Assembly: GCF_000241525.1 (NCBI RefSeq)
Contig: NZ_AHIL01000029.1
Coordinates: 1-64,000, forward strand
DNA length: 64,000 nt
DNA from: Comamonas testosteroni ATCC 11996
Lineage (GTDB): Bacteria; Pseudomonadota; Gammaproteobacteria; Burkholderiales; Burkholderiaceae_C
Direction: 5' to 3'
In this document: positions 55,994-64,000 of the stretch, in pieces
How the letters are laid out: the number at the start of each line of letters is the position of its first letter
Numbering within the stretch: the stretch's first letter is position 1
The notes under the pieces: model-generated
The model's database searches: none
What the model was told of the DNA's origin: nothing
The model's input: the letters and a program-made list of their open reading frames with translations, nothing else
Program-made: the position numbers and the translations under genes

Positions 55994-58144
55994 ATGCCCG
56001 CCTACGCCCTGCTGCTTGCCCACAACGAACACCCCAGTGCCTCGACAGAGTGGCCCGCAGAGCCCGGCGGCAGTTGCGACGGCTGGGCCGAGTGGTTCAG
56101 CAGCACGCCGCTGCTGTTCAGCGTGTTGCTGGGCGATGCACGGCATCTGCCCGAGCTGGTGCCCTGCAGCGCCTACCAGGACAAGCAAAGCCTCTCGGCC
56201 CTGGCCGCACCCATGGAGCAGGTCCGGGCCCGCTGGCAATGGCTGAGGAGCGTGATTGAGCCACTGCCCGCAAAAAGCCCTGCGCATTGGCCCGACTCCG
56301 TCAAGAAGCAATGGCAGCACATCGATCACACCATCAGCACCAGCACGCGCCAGTGGCTGTTGCTGGACTGCGCCACGCTATGTCCGCATGACTTTGACGA
56401 AGCGGAGTTCACGACCTTTTTGCAGGCCCAGCGCGAGCTATGCCGGCAATGGAGCTGCAGCGGCGGCGAGCTGCCCGAATCCCTGCAGGCCTTGAAGCGG
56501 GCGCCGCAATCCCATATGGGATGGTGGAGCGATTCTGTCATTGCCCGCACCGAGGTCATCGAGCAGGAAAGCGAAGAAGACTGGCCCGCCTGGCTGGCCG
56601 ATCACTACGAACTGCGCCACCATGGCGCCTGGGACGAAGCGACCGAAAGCTATTACGTCATGCCCAGGCTGCACCCGCGCACGGGCCTGAAGCCACAGAA
56701 CGAGGCCGAGCGCGACCACTGGCCTGTGGGCATGGTCACGCCCTATGGCCGCTGGCTGCAGCGACCCTTGGAAGGCGCAAGCATGACCTTTGTCTCTGGC
56801 GAGCATCTGAGCGTGCATTACCCCGAGACCACGCCGGGCGAAGGCGCGAAGTCCGGCATCAAGGATTTGAACGGCATCTGGCTGGTATCGCCCTCCGAGG
56901 GCTATCGCGACGCCTATGCCGTCACACCCCAGGTCATGGCCTGCCGATCACCGGGGCAGGAAAACATGCAGGAGCTGCGCAGCCTGCCCAGCCTCGCGCT
57001 GCTGCACGAAGGGCTCAGCAGCATCGACTACAACGAGGAACAGGACGAATTCATCCGTGCCGAAAAAGGCCCGTACGGCAACTCGTGCCAGTTGCTGCTC
57101 AAGGCCGACGGCCAGCCGCTGTTTGATGCGGGCCGCTATGAACACATCAACGACTTCAGCGCCAAGACAGAGCTGGCCGTCGCCTGCGTCCGGGAGCCCT
57201 TTGTCAACGAGCAGGGCGAACAGGAGCACCGTATCCTCGAAGGCGTGATCGACATCCGCGGCCAGGAAATCATCCCCTGTCAGTTCAAGACCATAGAGCG
57301 CGGCTTCAGCAGCTCGCCCCCCAAGGTATTTCCCGGCCGCAAGCTTCTGGCCATCACCGAAAAAGGCGAGCCCCGCATCTTCAACACCAAAGGCAAGCTG
57401 CTGGCCGCCCCTGATATCTGGTGCCCTCCGCTGAACTGCAGTCCGAAGAAAAATGAACTGCTCACCTTCATGGGCGAAGGGCCGGAGGCCGAACTGGTCA
57501 TGTTCTCCATCCAGGATTTCAGCATCACCCGCACCGGAGAAACCTGGGAGGACTACCGCAATGCGCTGCGCGGCATGTTCAAGGGCCTGGGTGGCGACAC
57601 CCCCGAAACCACGACCATGACCCGCGCGCAACTGATGGAGGCAGAGGATGAAGACTGGATGCGGGCTATGTCGCGCATTCTCTGCCTGAATGACAAAAGC
57701 CGGGCCGCAGACCTTCTGCAGCAATGGCGTGACTGCGTGGCAGCACCTGATCCTGACGACATGGGCTGGGATGAAGATGACGAGATCGACCCCGATGTCA
57801 TGCATCTGCCCGCTGGAGAAAACGCACTGACCCTGTACTGGGGACATCTGCTTGCCATTGCCGGTCAGTTCGCCCGCTTTGACTGGAAGGATGCCGAGGG
57901 CATTGCCGCCACGCACTGGCTGCCCGGCACCGATGACTGGCAGTGGGACACGCCCGCTGACGGTGTTGAATCGGGCCTGGAGCATATGGCCGAACATCTG
58001 GCTGGCCGCCAGCTGGCCCTGATCAAGCTGGCCACCGATGACGACAGCCTGCGCGTGACCGTGGTGCGCTCGGCAGATGCCGAGGACTTCATGGAGCGGC
58101 TGGCGCAGGCCCATATCAGCGCCTGGAACTACAGCGCGAACTGA
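55994..58144 (+). CDS. Large uncharacterised protein with WG-like repeats
   Basis: I do not recognise the whole 716-aa protein. It is acidic, soluble and Trp-rich, without signal peptide. Between about residues 360 and 480 there are WG-repeat-like units: LLLKADGQPLFDAGRYEHI, GVIDIRGQEIIPCQFKTIE and PRIFNTKGKLLAAPD. The C-terminal about 150 residues (from WDEDDEIDPDVM, with YWGHLLAIAGQFARFDWKD) look like a separate domain, perhaps of the DUF6630 type; this is a memory-based guess. The N-terminal region has SWSD-like Trp-rich segments (MGWWSDSVIART). A TTG 27 nt upstream is an alternative start. It may be a large accessory or immunity-like protein. Confidence 0.8.
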   Translation: MPAYALLLAHNEHPSASTEWPAEPGGSCDGWAEWFSSTPLLFSVLLGDARHLPELVPCSAYQDKQSLSALAAPMEQVRARWQWLRSVIEPLPAKSPAHWPDSVKKQWQHIDHTISTSTRQWLLLDCATLCPHDFDEAEFTTFLQAQRELCRQWSCSGGELPESLQALKRAPQSHMGWWSDSVIARTEVIEQESEEDWPAWLADHYELRHHGAWDEATESYYVMPRLHPRTGLKPQNEAERDHWPVGMVTPYGRWLQRPLEGASMTFVSGEHLSVHYPETTPGEGAKSGIKDLNGIWLVSPSEGYRDAYAVTPQVMACRSPGQENMQELRSLPSLALLHEGLSSIDYNEEQDEFIRAEKGPYGNSCQLLLKADGQPLFDAGRYEHINDFSAKTELAVACVREPFVNEQGEQEHRILEGVIDIRGQEIIPCQFKTIERGFSSSPPKVFPGRKLLAITEKGEPRIFNTKGKLLAAPDIWCPPLNCSPKKNELLTFMGEGPEAELVMFSIQDFSITRTGETWEDYRNALRGMFKGLGGDTPETTTMTRAQLMEAEDEDWMRAMSRILCLNDKSRAADLLQQWRDCVAAPDPDDMGWDEDDEIDPDVMHLPAGENALTLYWGHLLAIAGQFARFDWKDAEGIAATHWLPGTDDWQWDTPADGVESGLEHMAEHLAGRQLALIKLATDDDSLRVTVVRSADAEDFMERLAQAHISAWNYSAN

Positions 58145-58436
58145 TGGCGACACCGGGCCACAGCGGTGCTCGCCGGCCTGATCCGGGGACGAAAGCAAAG
58201 CCCGCAGCAGTATCTTCAGCAACGGCAAAGCCGTGCAAAGGCCTTCATGCTGTCTAAAACAGACCCGGCTTCAACAAACAATATGACGCACAAATTTTAA
58301 ATATTTCGTCATTTCGTCATTTATCGACAACACTTCGACAAAAACAGAGTTTTGCTAGACACTGTTGACAGCAAACCACTGCTTGCACCCTGTCCCTGTT
58401 TGTAGAATTCATTTTTACCGTTTTCTGATTGCGGAT
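58145..58436. promoter_or_regulatory. dapA upstream region with tandem and inverted repeats
   Basis: No gene is seen. ATTTCGTC is repeated in tandem at 58303-58318 and partly again after it. TTTGCT at 58351-58356 is inverted to AGCAAA at 58370-58375 around a TTGACA. The tract 58270-58360 is AT-rich. These suggest a regulated dapA promoter, but no convincing spaced -10 was found. Confidence 0.45.
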
Positions 58437-59333
58437 ATGACATCACCCTCCGTTGCTCTCACTGGCAGCATTGTTGCCCTCATTACGCCCATGCTCGAAG
58501 ACGGTAGCGTCGACTACCCGTCGCTGCGCAAACTCATCGACTGGCATGTGGCCGAAGGCACCAACTGCATCGGTGTGGTCGGCACCACCGGTGAATCTCC
58601 CACCGTGAATGTCGAAGAGCATTGCGAAATCATTCGTGTCGCCGTGGAGCAGGCCGCCGGCCGCGTCTCCATCATGGCCGGCTGCGGCGCCAACAGCACG
58701 CACGAAGCCATCGAGCTGGCCAAGTACGCCAAGAAGGTGGGCGCCGACAGCCAGCTGCAGGTCGTTCCCTACTACAACAAGCCCACACAGGAAGGCCAGT
58801 ACCAGCACTTCAAGGCCATCGCCGAAGCCACTGGAGACCTGCCCGTGGTTCTGTACAACGTGCCCGGCCGCTCGGTTGCGGACATGCAGCATGACACCGT
58901 GCTGCGTCTGGCCCAGATCCCCGGCATCATCGGCATCAAGGAAGCCACAGGCAACATCGAGCGTGCTCAATGGCTGATCCGCGACGTGCCTGCCGGCTTC
59001 GGCGTCTACTCCGGTGACGACCCCACCGCAGTGGCACTGATGCTGTGCGGCGGCCACGGCAATATCAGCGTGACGGCCAACGTCGCTCCCCGTCTGATGA
59101 GCGAGCTGTGCAAGGCTGCCATGGCCGGCGATACCAAGCGCGCCATGGAAATCCAGTTCAAGCTCATGCCCCTGCACAAGAGCCTGTTTGTCGAAGCCAA
59201 TCCCATTCCCGTGAAATGGGCAGCGGCCCGCATGGGTTTGTGCGGCCCCGCCATGCGCCTGCCCATGACGCCGCTGAGCGAGCAATGCGAAGCAGTTGTT
59301 GAGGATGCTCTGCGTAAAGTTGGCGTACTCTGA
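58437..59333 (+). CDS. dapA: 4-hydroxy-tetrahydrodipicolinate synthase
   Basis: DapA condenses pyruvate with aspartate semialdehyde in lysine and diaminopimelate synthesis. The 298-aa protein has [18 protein letters not shown], the GTTGESPT phosphate/pyruvate loop (near residue 47), the catalytic Tyr in VLYNVPGRS (near residue 140) and the Schiff-base Lys in [10 protein letters not shown] (near residue 168). The ATG (MTSPSVAL) follows GCGGAT; a longer frame adds 24 residues with no homology. bamC follows after 63 nt, the same pair as in E. coli, so they likely form an operon. Confidence 0.98.
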   Translation: MTSPSVALTGSIVALITPMLEDGSVDYPSLRKLIDWHVAEGTNCIGVVGTTGESPTVNVEEHCEIIRVAVEQAAGRVSIMAGCGANSTHEAIELAKYAKKVGADSQLQVVPYYNKPTQEGQYQHFKAIAEATGDLPVVLYNVPGRSVADMQHDTVLRLAQIPGIIGIKEATGNIERAQWLIRDVPAGFGVYSGDDPTAVALMLCGGHGNISVTANVAPRLMSELCKAAMAGDTKRAMEIQFKLMPLHKSLFVEANPIPVKWAAARMGLCGPAMRLPMTPLSEQCEAVVEDALRKVGVL

Positions 59334-59396
59334 TCGAGTTGCGCTAAGCTAGCGGTTTTTCGCACATAGCCTGAACGCTACCCAAGGACAATCCGC

Positions 59397-60509
59397 GTGA
59401 AACAACAAACAGCACGTTTGAGCCTGCTCAGCATCGCGCTGGGCCTGTCTGCCTGCACGACCACGTTCCAAGAGACCAAGATCGACTACAAGAGCGCGGG
59501 CAAGAATCAGGCCCCCTCTCTTGAAGTCCCTCCGGATCTGACGCAGCTGTCGCAAGACTCGCGCTATACCGTCCCTGGTGGCGTGGTATCCGCTGCTGCC
59601 ATGCAGGCCAATGCCAAGGCAGCCAAGCCGACCGACAACAACACTGCAGCCAACAAGATTGGCGACGTCCGCATCGAGCGTGACGGTGCCGAGCATTGGC
59701 TCGTGGTTGATCGTGCAGCCGACAAGCTCTGGGAACCCACTCGCGACTTCTGGCTGGAAAACGGCTTCATCTACTCGATGGAAGACCGCCAGCTGGGCAT
59801 TCTCGAGACCGACTGGGCCGAAAACCGCGCCAAGCTGCCTCAGGACATCATCCGCAAAAGCCTGGGCAAGGTGTTCGATTCGCTCTACTCCACCAGCGAG
59901 CGCGACAAATTCCGCACCCGCCTGGAGCGCGAGCCCGATGGCAAGACCCGCATCTATGTCACCCACCGTGGCATGCAGGAGGTCTACACCAGCGAGCGCA
60001 AGGACAACACCATCTGGCAGCCGCGTCCTCGCGACCCCGAACTGGAAACCGAGTTCCTGCGCCGCATCATGGTCAAGCTGGGTGTGAGCGAAGAGCAGGC
60101 CTCTGCCGTCGCCAAGGCGGACAAGTCTGCGGCCACTACCTCGACCGGCGCACGCATGGACACCATCAACGGCGTGCCCACTCTGCAGCTGGAAGAAGGC
60201 TTTGAGCGCGCATGGCGCCGCGTTGGCGTGGCACTGGACCGCACCGGCTTCACCGTGGAAGATCGCGACCGCAGCCGCGGCCTCTACTACGTGCGCTACG
60301 TGGACCCGAACGCCAAGCCCGAGTCCAAGGGCTTCTTCAGCAAGATCTTCAGCCAGGGCAAGGAAGCTGCTGCGCCTCAGAAGTATCAGATCCAGGTCAA
60401 GGGTGACGGCAACAAGTCCCAGGTCAGCGTGCTCAATGAGCAAGGCCAGCCGGACAGCTCCACCAACGGCCAGCGTATCGTGCGCATCATCACGGATGAT
60501 CTGAAGTAA
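59397..60509 (+). CDS. bamC: Outer-membrane assembly lipoprotein BamC (NlpB)
   Basis: BamC is a lipoprotein of the BAM complex that inserts beta-barrels into the outer membrane. The 370-aa product starts at a GTG and has a lipoprotein signal with lipobox LSAC (Cys near residue 20), a disordered N-terminal stretch with the conserved PPDLTQ, and two helix-grip domains (LVVDRAADKLWEPTRDFW and LEEGFERAWRRVGVALDRTG). Asp at position +2 is absent (CTT follows), so sorting to the outer membrane is expected. It lies behind dapA as in enterobacteria; a terminator follows. Confidence 0.95.
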   Translation: MKQQTARLSLLSIALGLSACTTTFQETKIDYKSAGKNQAPSLEVPPDLTQLSQDSRYTVPGGVVSAAAMQANAKAAKPTDNNTAANKIGDVRIERDGAEHWLVVDRAADKLWEPTRDFWLENGFIYSMEDRQLGILETDWAENRAKLPQDIIRKSLGKVFDSLYSTSERDKFRTRLEREPDGKTRIYVTHRGMQEVYTSERKDNTIWQPRPRDPELETEFLRRIMVKLGVSEEQASAVAKADKSAATTSTGARMDTINGVPTLQLEEGFERAWRRVGVALDRTGFTVEDRDRSRGLYYVRYVDPNAKPESKGFFSKIFSQGKEAAAPQKYQIQVKGDGNKSQVSVLNEQGQPDSSTNGQRIVRIITDDLK

Positions 60510-60526
60510 AGAGCGCTGCGCCCCAT

Positions 60527-60562
60527 AAAAAAGCCACCGGACTGCGCTCTGGTGGCTTTTTT
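60527..60562 (+). terminator. bamC terminator
   Basis: AAAAGCCACC-type arms (AAAAAAGCCACC / GGTGGCTTTTTT) form a perfect 12-bp stem 18 nt after the bamC stop. Confidence 0.9.
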
Positions 60563-60718
60563 CATGTCCGAACGAATCGAGCCTGGGCCTGGGGCTGCAA
60601 TGCTCATGGCGCGCGCTTGCCCGCCAGAATCCGCCCAAGTGCAGATACAGGTCCAGACGCAGACCTTGCATGCCAAGCATGCATCCGCAGCTCGAAAATC
60701 CGCTGCAAAACCCAGACG
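60563..60718. other. Short region between two terminators, no gene seen
   Basis: Both strands show open frames, but none has a ribosome binding site, family similarity or support in context. The sequence GCATGCCAAGCATGC is a small palindromic motif. Confidence 0.4.
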
Positions 60719-60748
60719 CAAAAAAACCGCACCTGGGTGCGGTTTTTT
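60719..60748 (-). terminator. Terminator of the Ala/Pro-rich lipoprotein gene
   Basis: AAAAAACCGCAC and GTGCGGTTTTTT are perfect arms around CTGG. The minus-strand T tail fits the gene that ends 40 nt away. Confidence 0.85.
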
Positions 60749-60789
60749 CATGCTCGAGGCCTGGGCCTCAAGCTGGCTGATGCAGCGAA

Positions 60790-61059
60790 TTACTTGGCAG
60801 CAGGAGCTTCAGCGGCGGGAGCAGCAGGAGCGTCAGCGGCAGGAGCAGCAGGAGCGTCAGCGGCGGGGGCAGCAGGAGCGTCAGCAGCAGGAGCAGCAGC
60901 GTCAGCGGCGGGAGCAGCAGGAGCAGCAGGAGCTTCAGCAGCAGGAGCAGCAGGAGCTTCCACAGCAGGAGCGGGAGCAGCAGGAGCTTCTTCCTTCTTG
61001 CCGCAAGCAGCCAGAGCAGCAGCAGCGATCACGGTAGCCAGAATCAGAGAGTTCTTCAT
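60790..61059 (-). CDS. Ala/Pro/Asp-repeat lipoprotein
   Basis: The 89-aa protein has a lipoprotein signal MKNSLILATVIAAAALAACG with lipobox LAAC and then KKEE. Residues 25-89 are almost only Ala, Pro, Asp and Glu, built from the unit APAADAPA or APAAEAPA. Mature protein would be an anchored, extended acidic rod, perhaps a spacer or wall-contacting element. The DNA repeats in 24-36 bp steps and can change length by slippage. Upstream is AGGAAAC, a usable box. It stands alone between two terminators and the oxygenase gene. Confidence 0.85.
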   Translation of the reverse strand: MKNSLILATVIAAAALAACGKKEEAPAAPAPAVEAPAAPAAEAPAAPAAPAADAAAPAADAPAAPAADAPAAPAADAPAAPAAEAPAAK

Positions 61060-61436
61060 GACAGTTTCCTAAATGGTAGGTTCAGCAGACGGTATGCAGA
61101 TTGCCATTACGGTCAGCCTTTTGCAGCTATTGATCGCTATGGCATATCAGGTCAAACGATAAATTCGACTCAGCCCGCATTATAGGTAGTTTTGCCCATT
61201 GCTGACTAACACTGACAGCAACTAAACAATTCTGCACAAATCGGTGCGTTCTCATTTACCGGGCAAGCCCACGCTTGCCTTGAGTCACACTGTGGAGCAT
61301 AAATTTATTCCTGTCAAATCCCTGACAGAGCTTTGACGAAGATTTACATAACCTATACAAAGCCCGCCGAATCGACAAAAGCCACAGAGGACAAACCCGT
61401 AAGTTAGCACGATCGCTGTTACAAGTCCACCCTGTT
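61060..61436. other. Intergenic region between the lipoprotein and oxygenase genes
   Basis: No gene is seen in 377 nt. It holds the promoter of the lipoprotein on the minus strand, with a trace of the dispersed element near the left end (AGCTATTGATCGCTAT). GGCAAGC and GCTTGCC (about 61262-61279) form a small hairpin. The block 61290-61420 is AT-rich. I see no convincing terminator for the oxygenase gene. Confidence 0.4.
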
Positions 61437-62561
61437 TCAGTCGCCTGAGCGAACCCAGCCCGCATCGAACCACGACGACAGCAACTCCAGCGCATCATCG
61501 CTGGCCGTTGCCAGATCCTTGCGCGACAGGGCCCTGGTGTCAGCCAGCTTGCGCATCAAGGTGGCATCGCGGCCGCCCGCCAGATAGCTTTCGCCATTGA
61601 TGAAGATGTGCTTGGCGTCATACATCATGCGCGTTCGGCGATCCAGCACCACGCTCTCGAACATGCCGTTTTCATCGCCATGCTCGAACCAGACATTGGG
61701 CTTGGGGTCGCTCAGGTACTCGCCCAGCGCGCGCTCCAGCGCCAGCGGCTCGGCCATGGCCTTCTTCAGTGCCTCGCGGGCAAAGTCATACATGCCTTCA
61801 GGAATCAGCGCCGGGTTGCTCACGGCTTCCTGCTTGGGGTCGCGATAAATGACCGGAGCCTCGGGCTCATCGGGCTCATCCGACATGCGCAGCAGCAATT
61901 CACGGCCCAGCTCGCTGCGATCGGGGGAGCGAAAGCCTATCGAATACGTCATGCATTCGCCTTCTGCCACTCCGTCATGCGCCCATTTGGGCGGCAGATA
62001 CAGCATGTCGCCGGGCTCCAGAACGAACTCTTCCTCGGGCTCGAAATTGGAGAGGATTTTCAGTGGCTTGCCCTGCTGCAAAGACAGGTCTTTTTGACGA
62101 CCGATGCGCCAGCGGCGCTTGCCCTGGGCCTGCAGCAGAAACACGTCATAGCTGTCGAAATGCGGGCCTACGCCGCCCTGATCGGTGGCAAAGCTGATCA
62201 TCAGATCGTCAAGGCGCGCCTCGGGCACAAAACGGAATTGCTGCAGCAACTCATGCGCCTTGGCGTCATGCATGTCCACGCCCTGCACCAGCACGGTCCA
62301 GCCCGGCTTGGTCAATGCAGGCAGACTGCGACGGGACAGCGGACCATGGCTGAGCTTCCAGTTGTCACCTTCGAGCTGTTGAATCAGGCGCGACTCCACG
62401 CCATCCTCGCCCGCCATGGCCAGCAGGCGAGCACGCGGAATCGGGGCCTTGAAGCCGGGGATGGCCTGGCGCACCAGCAAGGGCTTTTTGTGCCAGTGGC
62501 GGCGCATGAATTGAGAGGCTGTGAGCCCACCCAGCAGGGTGAGCGGCGTATTGATGTCCAT
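61437..62561 (-). CDS. RoxA/YcfD-type ribosomal protein 3-hydroxylase (JmjC/cupin)
   Basis: Enzymes of this family use Fe(II), 2-oxoglutarate and O2 to hydroxylate an arginine of ribosomal protein L16. The 374-aa protein has the JmjC iron ligands His and Asp in VGPHFDSYDVF (near residue 132) and the second His in LPPKWAHDGVAEG (near residue 193), followed by the dimer/winged-helix C-terminal part. LLGGLTASQFMRRHWHKKPL is the family N-terminus. The ATG is preceded by GCAGGAC. It is transcribed toward the lipoprotein and next to the AraC gene, with no evident common role. Confidence 0.9.
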   Translation of the reverse strand: MDINTPLTLLGGLTASQFMRRHWHKKPLLVRQAIPGFKAPIPRARLLAMAGEDGVESRLIQQLEGDNWKLSHGPLSRRSLPALTKPGWTVLVQGVDMHDAKAHELLQQFRFVPEARLDDLMISFATDQGGVGPHFDSYDVFLLQAQGKRRWRIGRQKDLSLQQGKPLKILSNFEPEEEFVLEPGDMLYLPPKWAHDGVAEGECMTYSIGFRSPDRSELGRELLLRMSDEPDEPEAPVIYRDPKQEAVSNPALIPEGMYDFAREALKKAMAEPLALERALGEYLSDPKPNVWFEHGDENGMFESVVLDRRTRMMYDAKHIFINGESYLAGGRDATLMRKLADTRALSRKDLATASDDALELLSSWFDAGWVRSGD

Positions 62562-62632
62562 GAATACAGTCCTGCTTTCTAAGCAACGGACTGCATTGTC
62601 CTATAGGCCTCGAAAACGCTGGTCAGCACAGA

Positions 62633-63583
62633 TCAATGACCAAGCGCTCTGAACTCGGACGGCGACATACCGGCATAGGCCTTGAAGGCACGGCTGAAGT
62701 GCGCGCTGTTGCCAAAACCGCAGCCCATGGCAATTTCTGTAATGGTGCGGTGCGCGAGCGCCGGTGAATGCAGCTCCCGCATGCACAGCTCCAGCCGGCT
62801 TTGCTGGATGAAGCCGCCCAGCGACTGGTCTCGCCCCGCAAAGGCATTGTGCAGATGCCGACGGCTGCAATTGAGTGCTTCGGCCACCTGATCGACCGAC
62901 AACCCGGGGTCGCGCACATGGCAGGCCACATGCTCGCAGATGCGGTCGTACAGGGCCTGCTTTTGTGTCACCGCCGTGGCCTGCCCGCCAAGTGCCTGCA
63001 GGGACAGATGCACCATGTCCACCAGCAACTCCCCGGCGCGGCGCGCCAGCGGTGCCGCCATATTGTCCAGTTCCTGGTAAGTGCTGCGCATGGTCTGCAG
63101 AGCAATGCGCGCAATGCCGGCGCTGCCTCCCACCGAGCGTCCCATGAGGTTTTCCAGACGCAGGCCTCGCTCGGCAATGCTCTGTTTGGGCACCATCATG
63201 ATCAGGTGCTCCGTGTGCTGGGGATTGGCCACCACATAGGGCTGCGAGGTGTCATAGATGGCCCAGCTGCCATTGCTCACGCAGGCCTTGCTGCCGTGCT
63301 GCTCCACCTCGGCATGGCCGCTCCAGGGGGCCACGATCTTGAGATAGGCCGCTTCGCTGTCGCGCAGACGGTGGCTGTCGCGTATGACGCGGTGGCGCCC
63401 GGCATCCAGCTTGGTGAGCATCACATCGCCTGCGTATGCCACGCTCAGATGCCCGTCAAAACAGGTGTCGCCATACAGATCCGTATCCAGACCCGAGAAC
63501 AGCTGCGCCATCCAGTCCTGCCAGGCTGGTGCAGTTTCCTTCTCGGGAAGACCATCGGTACTCAGTACCACGGGCGCGGTCAT
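62633..63583 (-). CDS. AraC-family regulator, FeaR-like
   Basis: The 316-aa protein has an N-terminal AraC-binding-like (cupin) domain (about 20-190) and a C-terminal pair of helix-turn-helices (LSVDQVAEALNCSRRHLHNA and RTITEIAMGCGFGNSAHFSRAF). This is the FeaR/PobR-type arrangement. FeaR of E. coli activates aromatic-amine oxidase and phenylacetaldehyde dehydrogenase genes. The divergent gene here starts as an aldehyde dehydrogenase, which fits. I use the ATG of MTAPVVLSTD; the frame is open 18 residues further. The effector is probably an aromatic or alkyl aldehyde or acid. Confidence 0.9.
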   Translation of the reverse strand: MTAPVVLSTDGLPEKETAPAWQDWMAQLFSGLDTDLYGDTCFDGHLSVAYAGDVMLTKLDAGRHRVIRDSHRLRDSEAAYLKIVAPWSGHAEVEQHGSKACVSNGSWAIYDTSQPYVVANPQHTEHLIMMVPKQSIAERGLRLENLMGRSVGGSAGIARIALQTMRSTYQELDNMAAPLARRAGELLVDMVHLSLQALGGQATAVTQKQALYDRICEHVACHVRDPGLSVDQVAEALNCSRRHLHNAFAGRDQSLGGFIQQSRLELCMRELHSPALAHRTITEIAMGCGFGNSAHFSRAFKAYAGMSPSEFRALGH

Positions 63584-63937
63584 GGGCCTTGACTCCTCGT
63601 TGTATCTATCTCTGCCTGTGCCGACAAAGTACAGCAATTATCGGGAAGTGAGCACTTTCGCGCTCAGGCCGGCAAGAATCTCCCACGCTGTATTAAAACT
63701 AGTGCAAACCCTAGGCTGCGTGCACGATTCGTCAAACGGTTTGTGCACATTGCGCACAGCATCTTGCCAAGGCTTTTCCTACGATCACTCACACGCCAGT
63801 CTCAGGCGAAACACCACAAAAGGTGGAGACAAGCCCGGTGACGCAAGCCTTGCGCAACGACACCAGCTCCCACTTTTCAACGTGCATCAACAAGCAGTGA
63901 CCGAGGTCACGCGCCCTTGGTAGTGAAGGAAGCGAAG
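63584..63937. promoter_or_regulatory. Divergent promoter region of AraC regulator and aldehyde dehydrogenase
   Basis: The palindromic word GTGCAC occurs twice, at 63720-63725 and 63743-63748, 23 nt apart start to start (about two helical turns), as expected for direct or paired half-sites of an AraC-type dimer. TGCGCAC follows at 63751. No gene is seen in these 354 nt. Which promoters overlap the sites cannot be defined by eye. Confidence 0.45.
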
Positions 63938-64000
63938 ATGATTGAACAAAGCATGCTCATCGGCGGTCAGACCGCACAGGCCAGCAATGGTGCCACTTTC
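63938..64000 (+). CDS. Start of an aldehyde dehydrogenase gene, cut by the window end
   Basis: Only 21 codons are visible: MIEQSMLIGGQTAQASNG and three more. LIGGQ followed by a small polar stretch and GATF is the usual N-terminus of NAD-dependent aldehyde dehydrogenases. A GAAGGA box precedes the ATG. A second ATG five codons on could also be used. Divergence from a FeaR-like regulator supports an aldehyde-oxidising enzyme of aromatic breakdown. The rest of the gene lies outside the window. Confidence 0.55.
   Translation, partial: MIEQSMLIGGQTAQASNGATF

Noticed and set aside
60790-61000. Periodic repeats considered as a CRISPR array
   Set aside because: The units are in-frame codon repeats without unique spacers of constant length, and no cas genes are near.
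60552-61072. Gln/Arg/Glu-rich and Ala/Gly-rich frames on the plus strand over the lipoprotein repeats
   Set aside because: They are by-products of the GCAGGAGCAGCAG-type repeat; only the minus-strand frame has a signal sequence and lipobox.

Overview
The window is a contiguous piece of a high-GC (by eye about 60-65 %) betaproteobacterial chromosome, most probably Comamonas or a close relative in the Comamonadaceae. This rests on the protein sequences, the RpoD with a long Lys/Ala-rich N-terminal tail, the parE-transglycosylase-parC order, the lysC-tilS-accA-alkA-cysS block and the small dispersed palindromes with GATAGC/GCTATC ends. The genus is inference. I see no phage, integrase, transposase, plasmid or CRISPR signal: this is chromosomal backbone with a few accessory genes.

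Region by region. 1-6.1 kb (minus strand): tRNA-Ser(GCU), aspartokinase lysC, tRNA-Ile lysidine synthase tilS, acetyl-CoA carboxylase accA, an AlkA-type DNA glycosylase and cysS. 6.2-9.4 kb (plus): a secreted TPR protein, a periplasmic and a cytosolic cyclophilin and lpxH; lpxH is preceded by a partial duplication of its own 5' end mixed with an intergenic repeat. 9.5-11.2 kb (minus): an acyl-CoA ligase. 11.5-16.5 kb (plus): a probable structured RNA ending in a strong terminator, then dnaG and rpoD. 16.6-19.8 kb: an orphan TctC-type binding protein, panE, an HxlR regulator and an FKBP. 19.8-26.8 kb: a hypothetical protein, a sodium/solute symporter with its DUF4212 partner in one operon with ppsA, the divergent ppsR and a DUF2892 protein.

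26.9-35.1 kb: a LysR regulator and a DUF2798 protein, then a complete haem-uptake operon (TonB receptor, an unknown 129-aa protein, HmuS, HmuT, HmuU, HmuV) behind a Fur-like box. 35.4-38.6 kb: ahpF and ahpC against peroxide and a haem-type bacterioferritin, so iron and oxidative-stress genes lie together. 38.7-41.1 kb: an alpha-E protein and a circularly permuted ATP-grasp protein of unknown product. 41.2-45.5 kb: comEC, a RidA-family protein and pdxY. 45.5-52.7 kb (minus): a chemotaxis receptor, then parE, a lytic transglycosylase and parC. 53.0-58.1 kb (plus): an MFS transporter, a 43-aa membrane protein, a short-chain dehydrogenase, a methyltransferase and a 716-aa uncharacterised protein. 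58.4-60.5 kb: dapA-bamC. 60.8-64.0 kb: an Ala/Pro-repeat lipoprotein, a RoxA/YcfD-type ribosomal oxygenase, and a FeaR-like AraC regulator divergent from the first codons of an aldehyde dehydrogenase cut by the window end.

Most coding calls are secure from motifs. Functions for the 19804, 32350 and 55994 genes are unknown. All regulatory sites are read by eye. The observations most worth following are the RNA upstream of dnaG, the duplicated lpxH start, the unknown protein inside the haem operon and the alpha-E/ATP-grasp pair.
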